In this document: positions 24,900-33,179 of the stretch, in pieces
Layout: every line of letters begins with the position of its first letter
Position numbering within the stretch: position 1 is the stretch's first letter
DNA from: a virus
Reading direction: 5' to 3' (one strand)
Length of the DNA: 50,040 nucleotides
IMG/VR virus record: IMGVR_UViG_3300028920_000096
Coordinates: 1-50,040 of that record
The notes under the pieces: generated by a model
Database searches by the model: none
Seen by the model: the letters and a program-made list of their open reading frames with translations, nothing else
Told to the model about the DNA's origin: nothing
Translations under genes and position numbers: made by a program

Positions 24900-25246
24900 G
24901 TAATTCAGCTTTTCAGTTAAATATGAATGTGGTCATTGATCCGTATTTGGCTAGAAAATTAGGTTTGCGATTGGATCAAATAGTCAAGGAAGATTTTGTT
25001 GACACGGCTATTGAAATAGCCAAGGCAAAGTCCCCGTATTTGACAGGGAATAATCGCAGAAAAATAAAGTCACAAAAAATCCCCAGAGCATCGGGTTGGT
25101 GGATCGGATCAAAAAGTGGGTACGGGGGTTATTTAGAGTTCGGAACGTCAACGATGCCAGCAAGACCTTATTTTTTTCCGGCATTATATGAGGCAATGGA
25201 TGTCATGCGGAGAAAATATGGGGCTAAGAAAGGGTATGTGACATGA
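24896..25246 (+). CDS. HK97 gp10-like neck/tail completion protein
   Basis: The 116-residue product carries the characteristic SPYLTGNNRRKIKS, GYGGYLEFGT, and MPARPYFFPAL stretches of HK97 gp10-type proteins, which join tail to head. Length is normal. It overlaps both neighbours by ATGA. Confidence 0.88.
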   Translation: MSNSAFQLNMNVVIDPYLARKLGLRLDQIVKEDFVDTAIEIAKAKSPYLTGNNRRKIKSQKIPRASGWWIGSKSGYGGYLEFGTSTMPARPYFFPALYEAMDVMRRKYGAKKGYVT

Positions 25247-25626
25247 ACCCCTTTGAAGTCTTAACAAGTCATTTGACAAAGACAGGGACGGCACTTTATG
25301 TGCTGAATAAAAATAGGGTAAATGCTGTCCAATTGCCCGCTGGATATAAGAACACTGAATCTGGTATAGTAGTATCGTTGCAGACGATCACGGCACAATT
25401 GAATGCAAGTATGTGGACTGGGCAGGTTCAATTTCGTTGTTATGGCGGGAGCAGTAAAATAGACGATGTTGTGTCTATTTTCAATGCTTTGCATTCCAGA
25501 CTGCAAAATGCCCATGAACCGAATAATTTAGTGTTGGCGTATTTGGTGTCGATGAATTTAATTATTGAACCGGAAACGGAATGGCCTTCGGTTTTGTCAG
25601 TGTACACCGTACACTTAGCCGAGTAA
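25243..25626 (+). CDS. Tail completion/terminator-like protein
   Basis: The 127-residue product lies between the gp10-like and tail tube genes, the standard site of the tail terminator. It is alpha-beta with FRCYGGSSKIDDVVSIFNALHSRLQN and an EPETEWPSVLSVYTVHLAE end, resembling gpU-type proteins. The call rests on order and size. Confidence 0.6.
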   Translation: MNPFEVLTSHLTKTGTALYVLNKNRVNAVQLPAGYKNTESGIVVSLQTITAQLNASMWTGQVQFRCYGGSSKIDDVVSIFNALHSRLQNAHEPNNLVLAYLVSMNLIIEPETEWPSVLSVYTVHLAE

Positions 25627-25642
25627 ACGAAAGGAAAAAATT

Positions 25643-26203
25643 ATGAGTTGGCAGGAAAACATAAAGACGGGTGTAACGGCGGCAATAGCATTTGCCGCAG
25701 AGGAAGCATCAGCCCCCACAGCCCCGGCGTTGGGGGTAAGTGTGGATTTCACCAAAACAGCCTCCGGGCAGGAGGCCTTCGGTTGGACAGTGGGCGATTT
25801 TAAGTTGACTGAGGATGCCTTTGATTTTGTCGAACCGAATGAAGATGTGATCGAAGTTAAGGCCCCGCTTAGTGAGAAAAAGGTTGCGAAAATTAGGTTT
25901 GGCGTGGACACGCCGGATGCCGTTGTTTTTTCGTCTTTTGAAGTTGGGGCAAAGGTTCTGGATTTCGCAACGAATGTTTCGGAAACGTCCGGGGTCTATA
26001 CAAAAAGCACGACCCATACTCGCAAGGCCATGGTCATTGAAATTCAAGGACTGGGCATGCACTATTTCCCGTCCGTCGAAGTTTCTGCCGGACAGATTAC
26101 GGGTGGGGTAAAGTCTCTTGCAACCCAGCAAGTCCGGGTAGACATTTTTGGGACTGAGGATATTCCGAGCGGGTATCAGTGGATTCAATACGAGGCGGCA
26201 TAA
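25643..26203 (+). CDS. Major tail tube protein
   Basis: The 186-residue product precedes the tail assembly chaperone and tape measure genes, the standard site of the tail tube gene. It is beta-rich with SEKKVAKIRFGVDTPDAVVF and a C-terminal beta region ending in QWIQYEAA, as in tail tube proteins. The coding sequence uses more GC-ending codons, consistent with high expression. AAAGGAA precedes the ATG. Confidence 0.8.
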   Translation: MSWQENIKTGVTAAIAFAAEEASAPTAPALGVSVDFTKTASGQEAFGWTVGDFKLTEDAFDFVEPNEDVIEVKAPLSEKKVAKIRFGVDTPDAVVFSSFEVGAKVLDFATNVSETSGVYTKSTTHTRKAMVIEIQGLGMHYFPSVEVSAGQITGGVKSLATQQVRVDIFGTEDIPSGYQWIQYEAA

Positions 26204-26205
26204 AG

Positions 26206-26601
26206 ATGAGCTTTGAAGAACAAGCATTGGAAAATCCGAAAACCGAAATTATTTTGGGAGGTGAGGAATTTTCTTTTGTGGAGCCATGCAAGCGGGAATG
26301 CGTTCGCTTATTCGCAAAAGGTCTGAAAATTCTGATGGATCATGGGATAATGGAGGTTGCTGGATTAACTGCCGAGGGAGTTGTGGACGTGGAGAAAGTT
26401 TCTCCGGAGTCCATGGCAAATGTCTTGGAGGCAGTTCCAGAACTTTTGGATTTTCTATACGAGCTTTTGAAACTGCCCCCGGAAAAGATTTCGATGGTGG
26501 AGGAAAAGTTTGTATTGACTGAGGTCTTCGAAGCATTTACAGTGGCAATTCAAAGACTTGGTGAGCCTTTTTTTATTGGGAGTCAAGGAGGAAAAGTTTA
26601 A
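26206..26601 (+). CDS. Tail assembly chaperone, short (G-type) form
   Basis: The 131-residue product has the acidic, helical profile of gpG-type tail chaperones and lies between tail tube and tape measure genes. The start at 26206 was taken because it is the first ATG after the tail tube stop. In the zero frame it ends at 26601. A slippery T TTT TTT at 26568-26574 allows a longer product (see the next entry). Confidence 0.85.
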   Translation: MSFEEQALENPKTEIILGGEEFSFVEPCKRECVRLFAKGLKILMDHGIMEVAGLTAEGVVDVEKVSPESMANVLEAVPELLDFLYELLKLPPEKISMVEEKFVLTEVFEAFTVAIQRLGEPFFIGSQGGKV

Positions 26602-26825
26602 CGGAGGAGGCTCCCCACAGTCTGACAGAGTGGTGCTTTATTGATGTTTTAATGCGGAGGTGGCATATACCTTTTCATATCATGGAATATGAATGGACTA
26701 TGAGTCAATGGGTATGTGCCATTTCCGCTGTTTTAATAAATGAGAATGAGATGATGGAGAGGCCCAAGAATATGATTTCCGCAAGGGAATTTAGGTTAAG
26801 GATGATGAAAAAATGTCAGGAATGA
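26206..26825 (+). CDS. Tail assembly chaperone, long (GT-type) form by -1 frameshift
   Basis: At 26568-26574 the zero-frame codons CCT TTT TTT give a perfect T TTTTTT slip. Moving back one base (join 26206-26574, 26574-26825) opens a frame of 83 further codons. It runs through the otherwise empty gap to a TGA at 26823-26825, overlapping the tape measure start at 26813. The extension begins YWESRRKSLTEEAPH, contains HSLTEWCFIDVLMRRWHIP and ends LRMMKKCQE. The expected total is 206 residues. Lambda-type tail chaperones use exactly this arrangement to make a G:GT ratio. The open frame and slip site are seen; the frameshift itself is inferred. Confidence 0.82.
26568..26574 (+). promoter_or_regulatory. 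Programmed -1 frameshift slippery site
   Basis: Seven consecutive T residues sit in the phase X XXY YYZ as T TTT TTT, with TTT TTT as the zero-frame codons of the tail chaperone. It lies 27 bases before the zero-frame stop. The -1 frame is open for 83 codons after it. Confidence 0.8.
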
Positions 26826-28969
26826 GCGGCATATTCGGCGGGGATGTTTTTTTCGGGGCAAAGGTCGATTTGGGTTCCTTGCAAAGAACCGTAGGACAGA
26901 TGGGCGGTGTCTTGCAATCCAGCATGTCCTCGATTGCTGGTAAATTGCAGTCTACGGGGGCCGCTTTGGGGAGTTTTGGAAGGTTGGCCGCAGGGGCCAT
27001 TGGATCGGCTGTAAAAGAAACAGTTAGTTTCCAAGAGGGCATGGCGAATATAGCCACTTTAGGTGTGCAGGATTTAGACACGCTTGGTGGTGAAATTCGG
27101 GATGTGACAAAAGAATTTGGCCTAGATTTGGGTAATGCAGTCACGGCAACGTATCAGGCAATATCAGCAGGAGCGGATTCTGCCGAGGTGCCTAAATTAC
27201 TTGCAGAGTCGGCAAAAGCGGCCACAGCGGCCCAAGTGGATTTGCAGACCGCAGTAGAATTGGGAACTGCCACTACAAACGCCTATGGTTTGGAATTGGG
27301 GAAGGTAAATAAGGTTTACGATCAGGCATTTATAGCGGTGCAAAAAGGTGTGACCACTTTCGGGGAATTGTCCGGGGCTGTTGGACAATTGGCCCCTATT
27401 TTCTCAGCGGCAAAAATTCCCACAGAAGAATTGTTTTCGTCCATAGCGGCATTAACTTTGGGGGGTGTTCAGACTTCCAGAGCTGTGACACAATTAAAAG
27501 CGGCAGTTTCTAATGTAATTAAGCCCACAGCAGAAGCCTCGAAAATGGCAGAGAGTCTTGGTTTAGAATTTAATAGCACTGCTTTGGCTTCCAAAGGGCT
27601 TGCGGGATTTTTGCAAGACGTTAAAGAAAAGACGGGCGGTAACGTTGACAAAATGTCTGTGTTATTTGGCAGTGTGGAAGGACTCCAAGCAATTTTAGCC
27701 TTGACTGGTAATCAGGCCGGGGCATTTGCAAGTATTTTGCAGGATATGGAAAATGAAGTTTGGGGCAGTACCCAAGCATTTCAAGCCTTTGTAAAAGCGA
27801 ATCCGTCACATGCTTGGAAAATTCTAAATGCTCAGGTAAAAGATTTGAAGGTGGGGATCGGAACACAATTATTGCCCGTATTAAATTCGTTGGTCAGGGA
27901 TCATGTTCAGCCGATGGTGAAAAGTATGGGGGAATGGGTAGAAAAGAATCCTGAATTAACAGCACAGATTGGGAAATGGACAATAGCGGCCACTGGATTG
28001 TCCTTGGTACTTTCCCCGCTTTTAAGTAGTCTTGCATCCATTTCGATAATTATGACAAATGTTTCTAGTGGAATTGCATGGTTGGCTGGGACTTCTGGAT
28101 TCGTGGCATTATCGGCGGCAATTACTGCGGGAGCGGCGGCAGTAATTGTTGCTACCACGACCTATGCAGTTATGGCAATGACTTTGTATAAATTACAGGA
28201 TGCTTTTGTTGGGGCATATGAAGCGTGGCAGGGAAAAAAGAATGCCGAAGTGGAAGCGGAAGCCGCAGAATTAAGAATGATAAATACTTTGAGGGCGCAA
28301 GGGGTAGCGGTTGATTATGTCACATACAAAAGTATGAACCAAGCCGATGCAATGCGATATGTCAAAAAGGCTCAGGACAGTGCGAGGGAATCGACCCTGC
28401 TTGCTACGGCCACAGCAAAAGGACAGGGGGATACATATTGGCAGGTTTCCCAATATGCAAAAAAGATGGGGATTTCTGTTGGACAGGCAATGCAAAAAAT
28501 CGAATACTCGACGGACGAAAGCACGGCAAGTATAAGAGAATCTTTGAAAAGACTTTCGTTGGATCATAGAGAAAGCCCGTCAATAAATGACTTAGTTTCA
28601 AGTTCTCTGAATAATTACTTGGAAATTTGGCATTCTCGTTTATCGTCATTGCAAAAATTTGTAGGGGGATTTGCTTCATGGATGCGGGAAACGTTAGGTG
28701 ATTTGGCAAAAATGTTTGGTGTGGATGGTTTGGGCGGCATGATGGGAGCGGCCATGTCCCCCGTTGCACCGATGGCGGGAAAATTGGCAAGCAATGCCAG
28801 CACTTCCGGCGGGATTGTTATGAATTCTTCGTTAGAAAATGTGACGGTGCAAGTCAGTGGGGTTTCCGGGGCCTCCGTGGCCGAAAGTATTGCACGGGAA
28901 TTGCCTAAAATTCTAATGAAGCAGACCAGACTACGGGCACAGCAACGTGGAATTTCTTTTGGAGTTTAA
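26813..28969 (+). CDS. Tape measure protein
   Basis: The 718-residue product has the TP901-type core: KETVSFQEGMANIATLGV (about 65-85), VTKEFGLDLGNAVTATYQ and ALTLGGVQTSRAVTQLKAAVSN. Hydrophobic segments (about 388-410 and 425-455) would cross or insert in a membrane, as tape measure proteins do at DNA ejection. The C-terminus has MFGVDGLGGMMGAAMSP and a final basic region. Length suggests a fairly short tail. Its start overlaps the -1 frame extension of the chaperone gene. Confidence 0.92.
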   Translation: MSGMSGIFGGDVFFGAKVDLGSLQRTVGQMGGVLQSSMSSIAGKLQSTGAALGSFGRLAAGAIGSAVKETVSFQEGMANIATLGVQDLDTLGGEIRDVTKEFGLDLGNAVTATYQAISAGADSAEVPKLLAESAKAATAAQVDLQTAVELGTATTNAYGLELGKVNKVYDQAFIAVQKGVTTFGELSGAVGQLAPIFSAAKIPTEELFSSIAALTLGGVQTSRAVTQLKAAVSNVIKPTAEASKMAESLGLEFNSTALASKGLAGFLQDVKEKTGGNVDKMSVLFGSVEGLQAILALTGNQAGAFASILQDMENEVWGSTQAFQAFVKANPSHAWKILNAQVKDLKVGIGTQLLPVLNSLVRDHVQPMVKSMGEWVEKNPELTAQIGKWTIAATGLSLVLSPLLSSLASISIIMTNVSSGIAWLAGTSGFVALSAAITAGAAAVIVATTTYAVMAMTLYKLQDAFVGAYEAWQGKKNAEVEAEAAELRMINTLRAQGVAVDYVTYKSMNQADAMRYVKKAQDSARESTLLATATAKGQGDTYWQVSQYAKKMGISVGQAMQKIEYSTDESTASIRESLKRLSLDHRESPSINDLVSSSLNNYLEIWHSRLSSLQKFVGGFASWMRETLGDLAKMFGVDGLGGMMGAAMSPVAPMAGKLASNASTSGGIVMNSSLENVTVQVSGVSGASVAESIARELPKILMKQTRLRAQQRGISFGV

Positions 28970-28971
28970 TT

Positions 28972-29787
28972 ATGGATGGATTTACTTTTAATGGCGTGGA
29001 ATACAGCAAGGACAACGGCATTTTACTCATGAAATTGCCGGGGTTCTTTAATATGTCCCCGAATAAGTTTTCTGTTCAGGATAACGCAAGTAAAGGGGGA
29101 TCATTATATTCTTTTCAAGGGAATCGTGGGAAGCAAATAGCAATTAATTTTGCAGTTGTGGCAGACTCTTTGCAGGAATTGTATAATCGGGTGGATGAAT
29201 TAAAATTAGAGTTGGATAGTTCGTTGGGGGAAAAGGTACTGTCACTTTGGTTTGAGGATGATTTGGAAATTCCTCGACAATACAGGGCTTTTGTGCAGGA
29301 TGAGCTTTTGGTGGATTTTATTTCTAATTATTCTGCCACATGCTCAGTCACATTTTTTGTGACCACAGGTTTTGCCGAAACACAATCGGAATACGAAGAA
29401 TCGTACACGATTACCACGAACCCCGAAACTGTGTCCGTCCCGGAAACGTCTGGTGAAGTTGTGCCGGGAACAGTTGAGGCATTGCCCGTAATAGTAATTA
29501 AGAATACAGGGACTTTGACTTCACAGATTATAATTTCCAATGCCACAAGCGGTAAATCCTGCACATGGAACGGGACACTTGAGAATGGGCAATGGTTGCG
29601 AATGGATGCCCAAAGAATTCATGTTGAAAAAAGCGTTGATTCCGGAAGTAATTGGGTAAGCGTGGTCAGTGGTTTATCTGAAACGGACAGGCCCATAAAA
29701 TTAAGCCCGAATGTTGTAAATGAGATAACATTAGAGGGAATTTCCGGAGGCACGATGGAAGTAACTTATAGAGGAAGGTATAAATAA
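28972..29787 (+). CDS. Distal tail protein (Dit-like)
   Basis: The 271-residue product is the gene after the tape measure, where the Dit hub is usual. It has the family-type N-terminal layout FTFNGVEYSKDNGILLMKLPG, a beta core with RGKQIAINFAVVADSLQELYNRVDELK, and a C-terminal galectin-like domain starting at about 150 (PVIVIKNTG). It forms the ring at the tail tip. It starts two bases after the tape measure stop. Confidence 0.82.
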   Translation: MDGFTFNGVEYSKDNGILLMKLPGFFNMSPNKFSVQDNASKGGSLYSFQGNRGKQIAINFAVVADSLQELYNRVDELKLELDSSLGEKVLSLWFEDDLEIPRQYRAFVQDELLVDFISNYSATCSVTFFVTTGFAETQSEYEESYTITTNPETVSVPETSGEVVPGTVEALPVIVIKNTGTLTSQIIISNATSGKSCTWNGTLENGQWLRMDAQRIHVEKSVDSGSNWVSVVSGLSETDRPIKLSPNVVNEITLEGISGGTMEVTYRGRYK

Positions 29788-31014
29788 ATGAGCACTGATT
29801 TTCTAGTAGCCAAAAATTTTGCTTCGTCATACCTTGCAGAAGATATAAATGCAAGTGTGACTGAATTCACAGTGGCAACGAATACCGGGGATCGTTTTCC
29901 GGCGACATTTCCATTTCATGTGGTGATTGATGATGAAATAATTGAGGTTGCGGCTGTTGATGGGATGGACACTAAATCGTCTTGCACAAGGGGGGCAGAA
30001 GGCACCACAGCGGCGGCTCATGTGGCAGGGGCCGAAGTAAAACTTTGTGTGACTGCGGAGTATATTTCAGAGTTACAAGAGGCAGTAAATACTTTGGAAG
30101 GGCAAGTATTAGACCCTGATGAAATGCCGAATCTTACTTTAGGTGACGGCACAGCGGATATGCAGATTGAATTGTATGATGACGGTGGGAACAAAGCAAA
30201 AATATCTGTAAATGGCAGTGTTTTAGAAGTATTTGGGCCGGGGGATACTTCGGCGGCTTTATTTTATGATGGACATATGAAATTGCAGGGGGGAAGTCTA
30301 CTCGGGCCTACTGATGGGGATTTGAAATTAGCATCTGATAAAGATATTGAATTTTATCTGGATTATGATAATGACACAACGGGGTCGGCTTTTAGAATTT
30401 ATAATGGCCCCGGATATGAAATTTTCTCTGTAAACGAATCTGGTCAAATAACAATACAAAGGAAAGATGCCGGTACATCACAAGAATCGACAGTTTATCA
30501 AGTAGGGGCGGCGAGGACTTTCTATTGGAGCACATTGTCGTCCAATTTGAGACTCTTAGATTCAACATATGGGGAAGTTGTAAGGTTTAATTTTTCAGGC
30601 ACAAGGTTTCCAAAGGATTTGAAACCGCTCTATAATTGGGATTCTGCCACAAGCCCCGCAAATTTAGGAAGTGATACAGAAATTTGGTTAACGGCATTTG
30701 TTAAAAACATTAAAAATTATGGGGAATTAATTTCTCCGCCACAAACTTTAGATACCACTACAACCCCTTCGGTTGCGAATGGCAGGGTATTCAAGGTTCC
30801 TGTATTGACCAGTGCGGCAGTCGATATTGGCGCGTTTGATGATTCAGTAGACGGGCAGGAAATAATTTTGTTAGGCGTAGCGCAAACATATGCTTGGACT
30901 ATTTATGCAACAAATTCGTTTGCTCAGTTGGATGGAACTTGGGTCAGTGCGGCGGGGGCATCTTTGCATTTGATAAAAGATGGCGTAAATTGGCGAGAAA
31001 TTTCGCGTAAATAA
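29788..31014 (+). CDS. Tail tip or fibre protein, unrecognised
   Basis: The 408-residue product begins MSTDFLVAKNFASSYLAEDINASVTEFTVA. Its beta-rich N-terminal domain (about 10-90) looks like a phage tail-tip attachment domain. The middle has repeated short strands (LYDDGGNKAKISVNGS, ALFYDGHMKLQGGSLLG). The C-terminal domain ends with the AGASLHLIKDGVNWREIS type of motif common in phage fibres. It directly abuts the Dit gene. It may bind host surface, but no receptor-binding family is assigned. Confidence 0.6.
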   Translation: MSTDFLVAKNFASSYLAEDINASVTEFTVATNTGDRFPATFPFHVVIDDEIIEVAAVDGMDTKSSCTRGAEGTTAAAHVAGAEVKLCVTAEYISELQEAVNTLEGQVLDPDEMPNLTLGDGTADMQIELYDDGGNKAKISVNGSVLEVFGPGDTSAALFYDGHMKLQGGSLLGPTDGDLKLASDKDIEFYLDYDNDTTGSAFRIYNGPGYEIFSVNESGQITIQRKDAGTSQESTVYQVGAARTFYWSTLSSNLRLLDSTYGEVVRFNFSGTRFPKDLKPLYNWDSATSPANLGSDTEIWLTAFVKNIKNYGELISPPQTLDTTTTPSVANGRVFKVPVLTSAAVDIGAFDDSVDGQEIILLGVAQTYAWTIYATNSFAQLDGTWVSAAGASLHLIKDGVNWREISRK

Positions 31015-31035
31015 CGTGATAGAAAGGAAAAGAAA

Positions 31036-31356
31036 ATGAGCAGGGAAAATTGGGTTGATTTTGCGGGAACATATGAAGCGGTTGTAAATAACCCTTTGAT
31101 TGCCATAGAATTTTTTGAAACTGTGGCAATGGATAGAATGACACAATTTGAAAACTACATTAACCCTTTGACAATAAAACGCAAAGAAGAATTGGCCGCA
31201 CTTGCTGAAAAGGCTTTGGAAAACCTAAATAAAGCGGAGGCATTGCCCAAAACTGAATATGATTCCTTGATTGGCACAATCAAAGAAATGAAAAAAAAGG
31301 AAGTCATAGATGAAAAGCCCAAAGAGGAACCTGTTGGGGAAATGAAAAATGGCTGA
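31036..31356 (+). CDS. Hypothetical helical protein in the tail module
   Basis: The 106-residue product is helical with a Lys/Glu-rich coiled C-terminal half (RKEELAALAEKALENLNKAE). It has a GAAAGGAA site upstream and overlaps the following gene by eight bases. It could be a fibre chaperone or structural linker; this is unsupported beyond position. Confidence 0.6.
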   Translation: MSRENWVDFAGTYEAVVNNPLIAIEFFETVAMDRMTQFENYINPLTIKRKEELAALAEKALENLNKAEALPKTEYDSLIGTIKEMKKKEVIDEKPKEEPVGEMKNG

Positions 31357-33178
31357 GTTTGGCGTACCTTTATTTGGACGGGAATTGTTTGGATCAGGGT
31401 GGGAAACTTCCCTGATCCAAAGTTCCATAGACCCCTATTTGTATCAATTGGAGCTTTGGGATACTCAAAAAAGAGTCAAAGTAATTGAGGATTGGATTGC
31501 GGGAGAGTGGATCACAACAAAGAATATGGCTTCGGAATTAACATTCAAAATGCCTTTGGATTTGGACACTTTGGATGATTTTGCTTTCCCGAATCGCATT
31601 TGTTTGACGGACAGCACTTCCGTTTTGGAATGGTTTTATATTACCAGAGTCACGAAAAATAATTCCGTGGATGGGCCTTATATAGAAGTTTTTTGTACTG
31701 GGGCAATTTGGAGTTTGGGGCTTGAAACCATAGTGGCAGAAACCGTCATGGAGGACACGGTTGGGAACATTATAGACAGTCTTTTGGCCCTGCAACAAAA
31801 TACAAAATTGAGGACAATTTCAAGGGGGAGCATTTCGAGTGTTTATTCCACAGCCTTGAGAAAATTAGTCTTGGAAAAGACCACTATTTTGAGAGGCTTG
31901 CTTTCCTTGCAGGAGGCTTTGGGGGGATGGATTTGGGTAGATGAAAATTATGCCCTAAATTGGCAGTATGAAATTACAGGAAGGAAAATTCAGCAAATAA
32001 GGCTGGATAAGAATTTGGTTGATGTGGAATTGGAGGAGGATCATTCCACAATTAGAACCAAAATAATTGGGTATAGTTCGGCTGAATCCGGGCTGTCCAG
32101 TGAAGCAGAAAATAACGTAGCCACCTATGGTGAAATTGTCGAGATTTTGAATTTTGATTCCGTGCATGACCAAGATACTTTGGATGCCTTGGTTGCGATA
32201 GAGGTGGCAAAAAGAAGTGTGCCTTATAAGGTGGTGGATTGTAATGCAATTGACCTATCTTATTTTGTCGGGGAACTGGATTATTCGCATGAAAGGCTTT
32301 TTGTTGGAAATAAGATTCGTCTTGTGGATGAAATACTGGATGTGTCAATAGACACTTGGATTACGAAAGTCACAAGGGATTTGGCCTCGCCAATTGCTGT
32401 GAAGATTGAGATTGGGGAAAGACCGTCTTTTTTGGATTATGTTTTGGACACAGAGGAAAGTATCCCGCCTCCGTTTAATGATGATATAGAAGATTTAATT
32501 TTAGATGAACTGGGAATTGTTCCGGCACCTTCTGGTGAAGAATTTGATTGGGAGATGGATGAAGGCCCTTTGATGGAGGCTATTTTAGAGGCTTTCAGAG
32601 GGGGCACGGTACAAATAATTTCAAGCACAAACATTATAGGGGAATCTGATGAATGGTCTAGGGTAGACCACAGACACGCCTTGCCGCACGGGGAGGATGA
32701 CCCTGATGATCCGGAAGCAACAGTAGACCTAAGTGAAGGGCCAATTGATGACAATGCCCCTATTTATTTGATGGGGGATGAAACTGATGGATTTTCGCTT
32801 AGAATTTGGGGGGGTTCTACTTTAGGTTGGCGAAAAATTTGGTATTTGAATTCAGGAGTGGATGCCCCGGAGGATGCCCCTGACACAGAAACTTTGAATG
32901 AATTGCCCCTATATTTGCAGTGCAATTATGGGGAACCGTCTATACTTTGGAAATGGAAATTTCCTGAAACTGATGATGAGGAAGATGCAGATACGGGGGA
33001 ATGGGTTGCACAAAAAGAAATTATAGAAGTGGAGGAGACAGCGGATTTGCCCGAAGAATTAAATGATGGGCAAGCCTCTTTGGGACTTGTTGGAAAATAT
33101 GGGTATATTTATGATGCGAATGCCCCTAGTGGCGAAGAGAAATGGACGTGCTTCACGCATTATTTAGGAACAGCATAA
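31349..33178 (+). CDS. Siphovirus ReqiPepy6 Gp37-like tail protein
   Basis: The 609-residue product has the arrangement I associate with the Gp37-like tail-tip protein family. An N-terminal hub-like domain includes DPYLYQLELWDTQKRVKVIE and ASELTFKMPLDL, followed by IGERPSFLDYVLD (about 350). A Glu/Asp-rich insert follows, then a C-terminal beta domain with DDNAPIYLMGDETDGFSL and KYGYIYDANAPSGEEKWTC. Such proteins sit at the baseplate hub and often bear the receptor or peptidoglycan end. No peptidase motif is seen. The assignment is by resemblance. Confidence 0.7.
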   Translation: MAEFGVPLFGRELFGSGWETSLIQSSIDPYLYQLELWDTQKRVKVIEDWIAGEWITTKNMASELTFKMPLDLDTLDDFAFPNRICLTDSTSVLEWFYITRVTKNNSVDGPYIEVFCTGAIWSLGLETIVAETVMEDTVGNIIDSLLALQQNTKLRTISRGSISSVYSTALRKLVLEKTTILRGLLSLQEALGGWIWVDENYALNWQYEITGRKIQQIRLDKNLVDVELEEDHSTIRTKIIGYSSAESGLSSEAENNVATYGEIVEILNFDSVHDQDTLDALVAIEVAKRSVPYKVVDCNAIDLSYFVGELDYSHERLFVGNKIRLVDEILDVSIDTWITKVTRDLASPIAVKIEIGERPSFLDYVLDTEESIPPPFNDDIEDLILDELGIVPAPSGEEFDWEMDEGPLMEAILEAFRGGTVQIISSTNIIGESDEWSRVDHRHALPHGEDDPDDPEATVDLSEGPIDDNAPIYLMGDETDGFSLRIWGGSTLGWRKIWYLNSGVDAPEDAPDTETLNELPLYLQCNYGEPSILWKWKFPETDDEEDADTGEWVAQKEIIEVEETADLPEELNDGQASLGLVGKYGYIYDANAPSGEEKWTCFTHYLGTA

Positions 33179-33179
33179 A

